Assembly (NCBI RefSeq): GCF_020881035.1
Contig: NZ_JAJITC010000006.1
Coordinates: 248,001-312,000 of the forward strand
Length of the DNA stretch: 64,000 bases
Direction of reading: 5' to 3'
Origin: Paraburkholderia translucens
Lineage (GTDB): Bacteria > Pseudomonadota > Gammaproteobacteria > Burkholderiales > Burkholderiaceae
A model generated the notes under the pieces. It did no database searches and was not told the DNA's origin. It saw only the letters and a list, made by a program, of their open reading frames with translations. The translations under genes and the position numbers were made by a program. How positions within the stretch are numbered: the stretch's first letter is position 1; each line of letters starts with the position of its first letter. Positions 33,563 to 43,085 of the stretch are shown here, one piece after another.

Positions 33563-35065
33563 ATGAGCGACGTGAGTCAGCGTATTGTCTGGCAACGCCT
33601 CTACATTGCACTGTGGGGCTGCGTCGCGCTGACCGGCTGCATGGTCGGCCCCGACTACCACTCCCCGCCCGCGCCGGCCACCAACACCTTCACCGCCACG
33701 CCGCTGCCCGGGCAGACCGCCTCCGCACCCGGTCCCGCCGGCCTGCCGCAACGTTTCGCTCCGGCCCAGGACATCCCCGCCGCGTGGTGGACGCTCTTTC
33801 ATTGCGAGCCACTCGACGCGCTGATCCGCGAGGCCATCGCCAACAGTCCCAACATGGCCTCGGCGCAGGCCGCGTTGCGACAAGCCCGCGAAAATTACAG
33901 CGCACAGGCGGGCGGCACCTTGCTGCCGAGCGTCGACGCGCAACTGAGCGCCGCGCGCGAGAAAGTGAACGGCATCGCGTTCGGCCAGCCCGGCTTCGTG
34001 GAGGAATTCAATCTCTACAACGCGTCGGTCAACGTCTCGTACAAGCTCGACGTGTTCGGCGGCGCGCGGCGCGAACTCGAAGCGCTACACGCGCAGATCG
34101 ACTATCAGCGCTTCCAGTTGCAGGCCGCCTGGCTCGCCATATCGGCCAACATCGTGACCGCGGCCGTCAAGGAGGCGTCAGTGCGCGCGCAGATCGACGC
34201 GACCGAGCGCATCGCCACCGAGGAAGAACAGGAGTTGAGCGTGCTCAATCAGCAGTTCGGACTCGGCGGCGTCAGCCGCGCGGCCGTCCTCGCGCAGGAA
34301 ACGCTGCTCGCCCAGACCCGCGCGACGCTGCCGCCGCTGCACCAGCAGCTCGATCAGGCCCGCCATCAGCTTGCGGTGCTTGCCGGCAAGCTGCCGAGCG
34401 ACACCACGGTCCCCGACTTCTCGCTCGACATGTTCTCGCTGCCCGACACGCTGCCCGTGAGCCTGCCGTCGTCGCTGGTGCGCCAGCGCCCCGATATCCT
34501 CGCCGCCGACGCCACGCTGCATCAGGCGAGCGCGCAGGTCGGCGTCGCGACCGCGGCGATGTATCCGCAGATCACGCTGTCCGCAAGCTACGGCGCCGAG
34601 GCGTTGACGCCCGCCGAGGTGCTCAGGGCCGGCAGCACGATCTGGAGCATCGGCGCGGGCTTGCTGCAACCGGTCTTTCACGGCGGCCAGCTGAACGCGC
34701 AGAGGCGTTCGGCCGAGGCCGCCTACGAGCAGGCCGGCGCGCAATACCGCGAGACCGTGCTGCTCGCGTTCCAGAACGTCGCGGACACGCTGCGCGCGCT
34801 CGAACACGACGCGACCGGCCTCCGGGCGCAGACCGACGCGTCGCGCGCCGCGAGCGATTCGCTCGAACTGACGCGCGGGCAGTATCGCGTCGGCGGCGTG
34901 AGTTACCTCGCGCTGCTCGATGCCCAACGCCAATATCAGCAAACAGTGGTGAGCCTCGCGCAGGCGCAGGCAGCGCGCTACGCCGACACGGCGGCGCTGT
35001 TCCAGGCGCTCGGCGGCGGCTGGTGGAATGCCGCCGTGCCCGAGTCCGCGGCTGCGCCGCATTGA
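33563..35065 (+). CDS. Outer-membrane efflux lipoprotein (NodT/OprM family)
   Basis: The 500-residue protein has a lipoprotein signal with lipobox LTGC (Cys at about residue 24) followed by MVGPDYHSPPAPA, the standard start of NodT-type outer membrane factors. Two OEP domains are seen, each with long coiled-coil helices; LPSSLVRQRPDILAADATLHQASAQVGVA and YRVGGVSYLALLDAQRQY are family motifs. It forms the trimeric outer-membrane channel of a tripartite pump. ATG 33563 follows AAGG; the frame extends upstream to 33383 without a credible signal. It is first in an operon with the adaptor and RND pump. Confidence 0.92.
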   Translation: MSDVSQRIVWQRLYIALWGCVALTGCMVGPDYHSPPAPATNTFTATPLPGQTASAPGPAGLPQRFAPAQDIPAAWWTLFHCEPLDALIREAIANSPNMASAQAALRQARENYSAQAGGTLLPSVDAQLSAAREKVNGIAFGQPGFVEEFNLYNASVNVSYKLDVFGGARRELEALHAQIDYQRFQLQAAWLAISANIVTAAVKEASVRAQIDATERIATEEEQELSVLNQQFGLGGVSRAAVLAQETLLAQTRATLPPLHQQLDQARHQLAVLAGKLPSDTTVPDFSLDMFSLPDTLPVSLPSSLVRQRPDILAADATLHQASAQVGVATAAMYPQITLSASYGAEALTPAEVLRAGSTIWSIGAGLLQPVFHGGQLNAQRRSAEAAYEQAGAQYRETVLLAFQNVADTLRALEHDATGLRAQTDASRAASDSLELTRGQYRVGGVSYLALLDAQRQYQQTVVSLAQAQAARYADTAALFQALGGGWWNAAVPESAAAPH

Positions 35066-35095
35066 CCGCGCCCCACGCCGAGCAAGGACGTCACG

Positions 35096-36247
35096 ATGAC
35101 CGAAAGAAAACCGATGACGAAGCGCATGGTGATCATGCTGATCAGCGTCGGCCTGCTGCTCGCCTTGCTGGTCGGCTTCAACCTGTTCCGCGCGCACATG
35201 TTCGCGAAGTTCATGGCGGCCAACACCGCGCCGCCCGCGACGGTCTCGGCGATGATGGTCCACTATCAGTCGTGGCAGCCGCAGCTCGCGGCGGTCGGTA
35301 GCCTGCGCGCGGTGCGCGGCGTCGACGTGACGACCGAAGTCGCGGGCCTCGTGCGCGAAGTCGCGTTCGTGTCGGGGCAGGAAGCGAAGGCCGGGCAGAT
35401 CCTCGTGCGGCTCAATGCCGACAGCGACGTCGCGCTCCTGCAATCGCTGCAAGCCGCGGCCCAACTCGCGCAGACGGTCTACGAGCGCGACCGCGCGCAG
35501 TACGACATCAAGGCGATCGCGAAGGCGCAGCTCGACGCGGACGCCGCCGACCTCAAGGGCAAGAAGGCACAGGTCGCGCAACAGCAGGCGCTCGTCGACA
35601 AGAAGACCATTCGCGCGCCGTTCGCGGGGCGCCTCGGCATCACGACGATCAACCCGGGGCAATACCTGAATCCGGGCGATGCGATCGTCACGCTGCAAGC
35701 GATCGATCCGATCTACGCCGACTTCTCGGTGCCGCAACAGCAGCTCGGCCAGCTCGCGATCGGCGCGACCGTCAGCGTCGATACCAACGCGTATAGCGGG
35801 CAAAGCTTCACCGGCAAGATCCAGTCGGTGAGCCCGAAAGTCGACAGCGCGACGCGCAACGTGCAGATCGAAGCGAGCGTCGACAATCGCGAGCGCAAGC
35901 TGCTGCCCGGCATGTACGCGAACGTGAAGATCGACTCGGGCGCCGCGGCACGCTATCTGACGCTGCCGCAAACGGCGATCACCTACAACCCGTACGGCGC
36001 GACCGTGTTCATCGTAAAGCCCGGCACGCAGCCTAACGCGCAGGGCAAGACGCTGCCCGTCGCGCAGCAGGTGTTCGTGACGCCGGGACCGACGCGCGGC
36101 GACCAGGTGGCGATTCTCAAGGGCGTCGGCGAAGGAACGCAGGTCGTGACGAGCGGCCAGATCAAGCTGAAGAACGGCACGCCGCTCATCATCGACAACC
36201 GCGTCCAGCCGTCGGACAGCCCGAATCCTGCGCCACAGGAACAGTAA
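35096..36247 (+). CDS. RND efflux periplasmic adaptor (MFP)
   Basis: The 383-residue protein has one N-terminal membrane helix (RMVIMLISVGLLLALLVGFNLF). The membrane-fusion layout follows: the lipoyl half-motifs GVDVTTEVAGLVREVAFVSGQ and KKTIRAPFAGRLGITTINPGQ flank a short alpha-hairpin, followed by beta-barrel and membrane-proximal domains (LPGMYANVKID, LPQTAITYNPYG). It links the inner-membrane pump to the outer-membrane channel. It starts 30 bases after the outer-membrane gene and ends 16 bases before the pump gene. Confidence 0.93.
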   Translation: MTERKPMTKRMVIMLISVGLLLALLVGFNLFRAHMFAKFMAANTAPPATVSAMMVHYQSWQPQLAAVGSLRAVRGVDVTTEVAGLVREVAFVSGQEAKAGQILVRLNADSDVALLQSLQAAAQLAQTVYERDRAQYDIKAIAKAQLDADAADLKGKKAQVAQQQALVDKKTIRAPFAGRLGITTINPGQYLNPGDAIVTLQAIDPIYADFSVPQQQLGQLAIGATVSVDTNAYSGQSFTGKIQSVSPKVDSATRNVQIEASVDNRERKLLPGMYANVKIDSGAAARYLTLPQTAITYNPYGATVFIVKPGTQPNAQGKTLPVAQQVFVTPGPTRGDQVAILKGVGEGTQVVTSGQIKLKNGTPLIIDNRVQPSDSPNPAPQEQ

Positions 36248-36263
36248 GCGAGGCCGCCCGCTC

Positions 36264-39200
36264 ATGTTCACGGACATCTTCATCCGCCGGCCGGTACTCG
36301 CTTCGGTCGTGAGCCTGCTGATTCTCGTGCTCGGGCTGCGCGCGCTCGCGGTGCTGAAGGTCAGCCAGTATCCGCAAACCGAGAACGCGGTCGTCACGAT
36401 CAAGACGGACTACTATGGCGCGAACTCTGACACCATCGCCGGCTTCATCACGCAGCCGCTCGAAGCGGCAATCGCGCAGGCGCAGGGCATCGATTACATG
36501 TCGTCGACGAGCACCACGGGCGTGTCGACGATCGTCGCGACGCTGCGCCTGAACTACGACGCGAACCGCGCACTGACCGAAATCAACACGCAGATCGGCT
36601 CGGTGCGCAACCAGTTGCCGCCGCAGGCGCAGCAGCCGGTGCTCACGGTGCAGACCGGGCAGACCACCGACGCGATGTACATGGGCTTCTACAGCAGCGT
36701 ACTGCCGAGCAACAACGTCACCGATTACCTGCTGCGCGTGGTCAAGCCGAAGCTCGATTCGATCCAGGGCGTGCAGACCGCCGAAGTGCTCGGCGGCCGC
36801 CAGTTCGCCATGCGCGCGTGGCTCGATTCGGCGCGGCTCGCCGCGCATGGCGTGAGCGCGAGCGACGTGTTCACCGCGCTCGGCAACAACAACTATCTCG
36901 CGACGCTCGGCACGACGAAAGGGCAAATGGTCAGCGTCGACCTGGAAGCGGGCACCGACCTGCATACCGTCGATGACTTCAAGCAGCTCGTCGTCAAGCA
37001 GAAGAACGGCTCGATCGTGCGTCTCGAGGACGTCGCGAACGTCGTGCTCGGTGCCGACAGCTACGACTTCAACGTCGCGTTCAGCGGCAAGCGGTCGGTG
37101 TTCATCGGCATCAAGGTCGCGCCGGACGCGAACATCCTCGACGTGGCGAAGCGCGTGAAGGCCGTGTTTCCGGATCTGCAAAAGCAGTTTCCGACCGGCA
37201 TGACGGGGGACATCGTTTATGACGCGACCGACTTCGTCAACACCGCGATCACGGAAGTGATCAAGACGCTCGTCGAAGCACTCGTGATCGTCACCATCGT
37301 GATCTTCCTGTTTCTCGGCACCTTCCGCGCGGTGATCGTGCCGTTGATCGCGATGCCGCTGTCGCTGATCGGCACGTTCTTCGTGATGCAGGTGCTCGGC
37401 TATTCGATCAATCTGCTCACGCTGCTCGCGCTCGTGCTCGCGATCGGGCTTGTCGTGGACGACGCGATCATCGTCGTCGAGAACGTCGACCGTCATATGA
37501 AGCACGAAGGCAGGACGCCGTTCGACGCCGCTTTGATCGCCGCGCGCGAACTCGGCGGCCCGATCGTCGCGATGACCGTCGTGCTGATCGCCGTGTACGC
37601 GCCGATCGGCTTCCAGGGCGGACTGACCGGCGCGCTCTTCACCGAGTTCGCGTTCACGCTTGCGGGGGCGGTGACGGTGTCGGGCGTGATCGCACTCACG
37701 CTGTCGCCGATGATGTGCTCGCGCTTCTTTCGCGCCGAGCAGGAGTCGGGGCGCTTCACGCGTTTCGTCGATCGCCAGTTCGAGCGCGTGCATCGCGGCT
37801 ACGGCCGCCTGTTGCACGCGACGCTCGACACCTGGCCCGTGTTCGTGATCATGGGCGCGCTGCTGCTGTGCGGCACGGTGTATCTGTTCATGACCTCGAA
37901 CTCGGAGCTCGCGCCGCAGGAGGACCAGGGCGTCGTGCTCTCGCAGATCATCGGGCCGCCGAACGCGACGATCCAGCAGATGCAGACCTACGCGGACCAG
38001 GTGTTCGACGCGTCGAAGACGCTGCCCGAATACGCGCAGATGTTCCAGCTCACGGGCTCGCCGACCATCAACCAGGGCATCGGCGGCGTGCTGTTCAAGA
38101 CCTGGGATCAGCGCGGCAAGAACGCGACCGTGCTGCAGCAGGAGTTGCAGCAGAAGTGGAATGAGATCGCGGGCGCGCGCGTCGCGGCGTTCCAGTTTCC
38201 GTCCCTGCCCGGCTCGCAGGGCTTGCCCGTGCAGTTCGTGATCAGCACGACCGAGCCGTTTGAAAATCTCAACGAGGTGTCGCAAGCGGTGCTGGAAAAA
38301 GCGCGCGAGAGCGGCATGTTCTTTTTCGTCGATAGCGACCTGAAGATCGACAAGCCGGAAGCGGTGCTCGTCGTGGACCGCGACAAGGTGGCCTCGCTCG
38401 GGCTGTCCGAGAGCGACGTCGGACAGGCGCTCGGTTCGGCGCTGGGCGGCGGCTACGTCAACTACTTTTCGATTGCCGGGCGATCGTACAAGGTGATTCC
38501 GCAGGTGCTGCAGACCGACCGGCTCAATCCGTCGCAGGTGCTCGACTACTATCTGCGCACGCCGGACGGCAGCGTGATTCAGGCGTCGACGGTCGCGCAC
38601 TTGCAGCGCAGTGTCGTGCCCGAATCGATCAATCACTTCCAGCAGTTGAACTCGGCGACGATCTCCGGGGTGATCGTGCCAGGCGTGTCGCAAGGCCAGG
38701 TGCTCGATTTTCTGCGCCAGGCGACCGCTCAGGTCGCGCCGGCCGGCTATTCGGCCGATTACTCGGGAGAGTCGCGCCAGTTCGTGCAGGAGTCGGGCGG
38801 CTTCGTCATCACGCTGATGCTCGCGACGATCATCGTGTTCCTCGCGCTCGCCGCGCAATTCGAGAGTTTCCGCGATCCGATCGTGATCCTGATCTCGGTG
38901 CCGATGGCGCTGTTCGGCGCGCTGATCTTCATCAACATCGGCCTGACGACGCTGAACATCTACACGCAGGTCGGCCTCGTTACGCTGATGGGGCTCGTCA
39001 GCAAGCATGGCATCCTGATCGTGCAGTTCGCCAACGAATTGCAGCGCGCGGGCCGCAACAAGCGCGAAGCGGTCGAGGAAGCCGCGGGCGTGCGGCTGCG
39101 CCCGATTCTGATGACGACCGCGGCGATGGTGCTCGGCGTGGTGCCGCTCGTCATCGCGTCGGGCGCGGGCGCCGCGGGCCGCAACGCGATGGGGCTCGTG

Positions 39201-39332
39201 ATCTTCACGGGGATGTCGATCGGCACACTGTTCACGTTGTTCGTCGTGCCGGCGATGTATATGTTTCTGGCCGCCGATCATCAGCGGCATGCCCAGGCGC
39301 CGAAGGCGGATGAGGCGGGACAGGCAGTTTAG
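36264..39332 (+). CDS. RND multidrug efflux permease (HAE-1 type)
   Basis: The 1022-residue protein has the size and duplicated layout of AcrB-like pumps. It begins MFTDIFIRRPVLASVVSLLI, the canonical helix 1. The proton-relay pair D399-D400 lies in VLAIGLVVDDAIIVVENV (helix 4), and the helix 10-11 counterpart is VGLVTLMGLVSKHGILIVQF. Large periplasmic porter loops follow helices 1 and 7. It exports hydrophobic or amphiphilic compounds using the proton gradient. Gene order channel-adaptor-pump is unusual but known. No dedicated TetR or MarR regulator adjoins. Confidence 0.95.
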   Translation: MFTDIFIRRPVLASVVSLLILVLGLRALAVLKVSQYPQTENAVVTIKTDYYGANSDTIAGFITQPLEAAIAQAQGIDYMSSTSTTGVSTIVATLRLNYDANRALTEINTQIGSVRNQLPPQAQQPVLTVQTGQTTDAMYMGFYSSVLPSNNVTDYLLRVVKPKLDSIQGVQTAEVLGGRQFAMRAWLDSARLAAHGVSASDVFTALGNNNYLATLGTTKGQMVSVDLEAGTDLHTVDDFKQLVVKQKNGSIVRLEDVANVVLGADSYDFNVAFSGKRSVFIGIKVAPDANILDVAKRVKAVFPDLQKQFPTGMTGDIVYDATDFVNTAITEVIKTLVEALVIVTIVIFLFLGTFRAVIVPLIAMPLSLIGTFFVMQVLGYSINLLTLLALVLAIGLVVDDAIIVVENVDRHMKHEGRTPFDAALIAARELGGPIVAMTVVLIAVYAPIGFQGGLTGALFTEFAFTLAGAVTVSGVIALTLSPMMCSRFFRAEQESGRFTRFVDRQFERVHRGYGRLLHATLDTWPVFVIMGALLLCGTVYLFMTSNSELAPQEDQGVVLSQIIGPPNATIQQMQTYADQVFDASKTLPEYAQMFQLTGSPTINQGIGGVLFKTWDQRGKNATVLQQELQQKWNEIAGARVAAFQFPSLPGSQGLPVQFVISTTEPFENLNEVSQAVLEKARESGMFFFVDSDLKIDKPEAVLVVDRDKVASLGLSESDVGQALGSALGGGYVNYFSIAGRSYKVIPQVLQTDRLNPSQVLDYYLRTPDGSVIQASTVAHLQRSVVPESINHFQQLNSATISGVIVPGVSQGQVLDFLRQATAQVAPAGYSADYSGESRQFVQESGGFVITLMLATIIVFLALAAQFESFRDPIVILISVPMALFGALIFINIGLTTLNIYTQVGLVTLMGLVSKHGILIVQFANELQRAGRNKREAVEEAAGVRLRPILMTTAAMVLGVVPLVIASGAGAAGRNAMGLVIFTGMSIGTLFTLFVVPAMYMFLAADHQRHAQAPKADEAGQAV

Positions 39333-39350
39333 GCCCTGGTTGTATGCGTT

Positions 39351-39367
39351 CGCCGCGTAGCGCGGCG
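39351..39367 (+). terminator. Short GC hairpin after the efflux operon
   Basis: CGCCGCG-TAG-CGCGGCG (7-bp stem, 3-base loop) lies 18 bases after the pump stop, followed by an A-rich rather than T-rich stretch. It may attenuate read-through into the next gene. Confidence 0.4.
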
Positions 39368-39391
39368 TAAAACCTATCGGAGCGAAGCACG

Positions 39392-40360
39392 ATGAAAGCG
39401 ATCCAGTTCAAATCCTTCGGCAGCCCCGAAGTACTCGAATACGTCGATCTGCCGATGCCGCAGGCCGACGCGGGCCATGCGGTCGTGCGGGTTTTGGCGG
39501 CCTCGGTCAATCCGAGCGACGTGAAGAACGTCGCCGGCCATTTCGAACACACGGTGCTGCCGCGCACGCCAGGGCGCGATTTCAGCGGCGTGGTGGTGGA
39601 CGGGCCGGCCGCGTGGCTCAACGCCGACGTGTGGGGCACCGGCGGTGACATCGGTTTCACGCGCGACGGCACGCACGCCGAATATATTCAGATTCCGGTC
39701 GCGGCGCTGTCGCGCAAGCCGGCTGCGTTGAGCCATGCCGAGGCGGCGGCGATCGGCGTGAACTTCGTGGTCGCGTGGCTCGGCACGGTCGAATACGCGC
39801 AGTTGCAGGCCACCGAGACCATTGCCGTGCTTGGCGCGGGCGGCGGTGTCGGCGGCGCGGTCGTGCAGATCGCGAAAGCGCGCGGAGCGCGCGTGATCGC
39901 GGTCGACCGTCGGCCGCTCGATCCCGCCACGCCCGCGGGGCGCCTGATCGACGCCTACGTGCCGTTCGACGAACATGCGGCCGAACGAGTGCGCGAGCTG
40001 ACCGGTGGCGCGGGCGCGCAAGTCGTCTACGACGCGGTCGGCGGCGTGGCGTTCGAGACCGCGCTGAGCCTTGCGAAGCGGCGCGGCCGCGTGCTCGAAA
40101 TCAGCGGGACCGGCAAGCGCCGCGTCGAGTTCGATCTGATCGATTTCTATCACAACGAGACACAATTGCTCGGCGTCGATAGCGCGAAGCTCGGCGTCGC
40201 GGAATCGGCACCGCTGATGACCGCGCTCGTCGAAGGTTTCGACAACGGCAAGCTGAGCGGCCCGGCGATCGCACAGGAGTTTGCGCTCGCCCGCGCACGC
40301 GAAGCCTACGAGGCAGTCGCCGCCGGCACGCGCGGACGCGTCGTGATCCGCATGCAATGA
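39392..40360 (+). CDS. Quinone oxidoreductase-like MDR protein
   Basis: The 322-residue medium-chain dehydrogenase/reductase has a GroES-like N-terminal domain and a Rossmann fold with LGAGGGVGGAVVQIAKARGARVIAV. No zinc-ligand cysteines are present at the catalytic or structural site, so it is a zinc-free NADPH:quinone reductase-type enzyme. It likely reduces quinones or enones. ATG follows GGAGCGAAGCACG. It lies 59 bases behind the RND operon on the same strand; partial read-through is possible. Confidence 0.85.
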   Translation: MKAIQFKSFGSPEVLEYVDLPMPQADAGHAVVRVLAASVNPSDVKNVAGHFEHTVLPRTPGRDFSGVVVDGPAAWLNADVWGTGGDIGFTRDGTHAEYIQIPVAALSRKPAALSHAEAAAIGVNFVVAWLGTVEYAQLQATETIAVLGAGGGVGGAVVQIAKARGARVIAVDRRPLDPATPAGRLIDAYVPFDEHAAERVRELTGGAGAQVVYDAVGGVAFETALSLAKRRGRVLEISGTGKRRVEFDLIDFYHNETQLLGVDSAKLGVAESAPLMTALVEGFDNGKLSGPAIAQEFALARAREAYEAVAAGTRGRVVIRMQ

Positions 40361-40450
40361 CGTTCGTCACGCGCGACACGCTAAGATTGAGGCCGCCGGG
40401 CGCTCGTACCGCCCCGTGATAACGACGAAAGCACTGCCTCGGAGAATCAG

Positions 40451-41038
40451 ATGTCTGAAGAATATGAAGTGCATGGTCCGCACGACCATGCGGTCGAACA
40501 CGCTGGCCACGCCGCGCATCACGACGCCGATCCGTTCGCGAGCCGCATGGCCGTGATGACCGCGATCCTCGCGACGATCGGCGCGTTATGCGCGTATCAG
40601 AGCGGCAATGCTGAGAACCTCGCGCTGTTCTACAAGAACGAAGCCGCCATCAAGAAGACCGAAGCATCGAACCAGTGGAGCTACTATCAGGCGAAGGGCG
40701 AGAAGGAGAACCTCGCCGAACTCGGCGCGGCGCTGTCGGCGCCCAATAGCGACGCGCACGCTAAATTCGCCGCCGACGTAGAGAAATACAAGCAGCAGAA
40801 GGAGCCGATCCGCGCGCACGCCGAGGCGATCGAAAAGCAGGTCGTTGCCGCCGACACGCGCAGTGAAACGCTGCTGCATGGCCATCATCGCTGGGCCCAG
40901 GCGACGCTGCTGATCCAGGTCGCGATTGCGCTGTGCGCGATCACGCTGCTCACGCGCAAGAACTGGCTGCGCAATCTCTCGTATGGCGTCGCGGCAGCGG
41001 GCGTCCTCACCGCGGGCGCCGCGTTTTTCGGGCTATGA
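40451..41038 (+). CDS. DUF4337 membrane protein
   Basis: The 195-residue protein has a His-rich N-terminus (HGPHDHAVEHAGHAAHH), a helix with the conserved segment MAVMTAILATIGALCAYQSG, then a charged coiled-coil-like part with NEAAIKKTEASNQWSYYQAK, and two C-terminal helices. That is the architecture of DUF4337. The His-rich start might bind metal. ATG follows CGGAGAATCAG. The function is unknown. Confidence 0.85.
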   Translation: MSEEYEVHGPHDHAVEHAGHAAHHDADPFASRMAVMTAILATIGALCAYQSGNAENLALFYKNEAAIKKTEASNQWSYYQAKGEKENLAELGAALSAPNSDAHAKFAADVEKYKQQKEPIRAHAEAIEKQVVAADTRSETLLHGHHRWAQATLLIQVAIALCAITLLTRKNWLRNLSYGVAAAGVLTAGAAFFGL

Positions 41039-41090
41039 GCGCGGTGTTTGCGCTGGATTTCACCCCAAGCTTTGCAACAGGGAGCGTGTC

Positions 41091-41708
41091 GTGATCGATG
41101 GGTCCGCCGTGGTCGGCGTGTTTTCGGTGTATATCGCGGGCGTCGTGAGTCCAGGCCCGAACTTCGTCGCGGTCGCGCACAAGGCCGCTTCGGCGACGCG
41201 TATCGAAGCGCTCGCGATGGTCGCCGGCATCGTGCTCGTCAATCTGTTCTGGGCAAGCTGCGCGATTCTCGGCGTCGGCATCGTGTTCGCCGCGTTTCCG
41301 TGGCTCGCACTCGTGGTCAGGATCGCGGGCGCGTGTTATCTGCTGTGGTTCGGCGGCCGGCTGATCTTCAACGCCTCGCCGGCACGGCAGGCGGTGCTCC
41401 TCAAGGCGCCGGCGGGCGGCTTTCGACAGGCGTTCGCGCAGGGCTTTGCGACCAACATCGCGAATCCGAAGTCCATGGCGTTCTTCGCCGCGGTGTTTTC
41501 TTCGGCGGCGCCAGCGCATGTGAGCACCGGCACGTTCGCTGCGATGCTCGGCATGGTGTTCGTCGTCGCGAGCAGTTGGTATGGATTCGTCGCGCTGGCG
41601 TTGTCGCACGAGCGAATCGCGTCGGCGTACCGGCGCGGCAAGATGTGGGTCGATCGCGTGTGTGGCGGCTTGATCGTCGCGTTGGGGGTGCGGCAGCTGA
41701 TTCGTTGA
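41091..41708 (+). CDS. LysE family amino-acid/metabolite exporter
   Basis: The 205-residue protein has six hydrophobic segments. SVYIAGVVSPGPNFVAVAHKA at the start is the LysE/RhtB signature (PGPN), and FATNIANPKSMAFFAAVFS is the second conserved motif (NPK). It probably exports an amino acid such as homoserine or threonine. The start is GTG 41091, which has GGAG at 6 bases and gives the family length; the frame is open further upstream inside the DUF4337 gene. It is convergent with the sigma factor gene. Confidence 0.88.
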   Translation: MIDGSAVVGVFSVYIAGVVSPGPNFVAVAHKAASATRIEALAMVAGIVLVNLFWASCAILGVGIVFAAFPWLALVVRIAGACYLLWFGGRLIFNASPARQAVLLKAPAGGFRQAFAQGFATNIANPKSMAFFAAVFSSAAPAHVSTGTFAAMLGMVFVVASSWYGFVALALSHERIASAYRRGKMWVDRVCGGLIVALGVRQLIR

Positions 41709-41724
41709 GGCAGCGCTCGCAGAT

Positions 41725-41746
41725 GCTCGAGCTTCAGTGCTCGAGC
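41725..41746. terminator. Hairpin at the junction of convergent genes
   Basis: GCTCGAGC (41725-41732) and its copy at 41739-41746 form an 8-bp stem with a 6-base loop, overlapping the last codons of the sigma gene. No T run is present. Confidence 0.35.
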
Positions 41747-43008
41747 CCGCGCGCACGCTCGCGCAGCAACTCGCGCTCGCGCGTGTTGCGCGTCATCGCG
41801 GCGGCGCGCTCGAACTCCGCGCGCGCTTCATCGACGCGTCCGAGCTTGACCAGCAGGTCGCCACGCACGCTCGGCAGCCAGTGATAATTCCTGAGCGCCG
41901 GATCGGCGGCGAGCGCCTCGACGATCTCGAGTCCTGCCGCCGCTCCGAACGCCATTCCTACCGCGACCGCGCGATTCAACTCGACCACCGGCGATGGCGC
42001 GACCTGCGCCAACGCATCGTAAAGCGCGACGATCTGCGCCCAGTCGGTGTCCTCGGCGCGGCGCGCCCGCGCATGACACGCGGCGAGCGCCGCCTGCAAC
42101 GCGTACGGCCCGCTCGCGCCGCCGAGCGCATGGGCGCTGTCCAACGCAGCGAGGCCGCGGCGAATCAGCAGCGGGTCCCAGCGGCTGCGATCCTGATCGA
42201 GCAGCAGCACCGGACGGCCCTGCGTATCAGTGCGCGCGTGCGTGCGCGACGCCTGGATCTCCATCAGCGCGACAAGACCGTGGACCTCGCTTTCGTCGGG
42301 CACGAGGCCGCTCAACACGCGGCCGAGCCGCAGCGCCTCTTCGCATAGCGCCGGGCGCATCCAGTCGTCGCCGGCCGTCGCCGAATAACCTTCGTTGAAG
42401 ATCAGGTAGATCACCTGCAGCACCGACGCGAGCCGTGCCGCGCGCGCGTCCGCCCGAGGCACCTCGAACGGCACGCGCGCCGCCGACAACGTGCGCTTCG
42501 CGCGCACGATCCGTTGCGCGATGGTCGGCTCCGGCACGAAAAACGCGCGGGCGATTTCGTCCGTGGTAAGGCCGCCGAGCAGGCGCAACGTCAGCGCGAC
42601 ACGCGCATCGGTCGACAGCACCGGATGACAAGCGGTGAAGATGAGCCGCAGCAGATCGTCGCCGATGTCGTCAGCGCGCGCGGCATCGAGCGCATCGACG
42701 AAATCGGGCACCACGTGCGCCTCGATCGCGTCGAGATCGTGGCCGAGCTGCTCGCGCTTGCGCGCATGCAGCGCTTCCTGGCGCAGGCGATCGAGCGCGC
42801 GGTTTTTCGCGGTCGTCATCAGCCAGGCTCCGGGGTTGTCGGGCACACCCGCATCCGGCCAATGTTCGAGTGCGGCCACCAGCGCGTCCTGCGCGAGTTC
42901 CTCGGCGAGCCCCACGTCGCGCACCATCCGCGCGACGTGGGCGATGACCTTCGCGGATTCGATCCGCCAGACAGCGTCGATCGCACGATGGGTGGCCTCT
43001 AACGTCAC
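41734..43008 (-). CDS. ECF sigma factor of the DGPF-associated group (ECF42-type)
   Basis: The 424-residue protein has sigma-70 region 2 (residues about 15-85: DVGLAEELAQDALVAALEHWP, NPGAWLMTTAKNRALDRLR) and region 4 (about 130-190: ALTLRLLGGLTTDEIARAFFVPEPTIAQRIVRAKR). A long C-terminal TPR-like extension follows (YLIFNEGYSAT, ALALCHARA-type repeats). This extended form without an anti-sigma gene is the ECF42/SigK-like group, which is genetically linked to DGPF proteins. Two DGPF genes lie directly upstream here, so the unit fits. The C-terminal extension is thought to regulate activity in this group. Confidence 0.9.
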   Translation of the reverse strand: MTLEATHRAIDAVWRIESAKVIAHVARMVRDVGLAEELAQDALVAALEHWPDAGVPDNPGAWLMTTAKNRALDRLRQEALHARKREQLGHDLDAIEAHVVPDFVDALDAARADDIGDDLLRLIFTACHPVLSTDARVALTLRLLGGLTTDEIARAFFVPEPTIAQRIVRAKRTLSAARVPFEVPRADARAARLASVLQVIYLIFNEGYSATAGDDWMRPALCEEALRLGRVLSGLVPDESEVHGLVALMEIQASRTHARTDTQGRPVLLLDQDRSRWDPLLIRRGLAALDSAHALGGASGPYALQAALAACHARARRAEDTDWAQIVALYDALAQVAPSPVVELNRAVAVGMAFGAAAGLEIVEALAADPALRNYHWLPSVRGDLLVKLGRVDEARAEFERAAAMTRNTRERELLRERARGLEH

Positions 43009-43085
43009 GGCGTTAGCCTTCCCCCGCCGCCGACCGCTGCGCGTTCGGGTCCATTTGCGCGATCTCCTGGAAGTGGACCATGCGA

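Noticed and set aside
34178..36403. A 741-codon frame antisense to the outer-membrane factor and adaptor genes
   Set aside because: Same kind of shadow; it spans two real genes and has no ribosome binding site or motif.
36189..39290. A 1033-codon open frame antisense to the RND pump
   Set aside because: It is a GC-driven shadow: composition is dominated by Arg, His, Asp and Glu, no domain is visible, and the opposite strand encodes a complete RND permease.
41725..41746. The CTCGAG palindromes as a regulatory operator
   Set aside because: They overlap the 3' end of a gene at a convergent junction, so a terminator-like role is more sensible.
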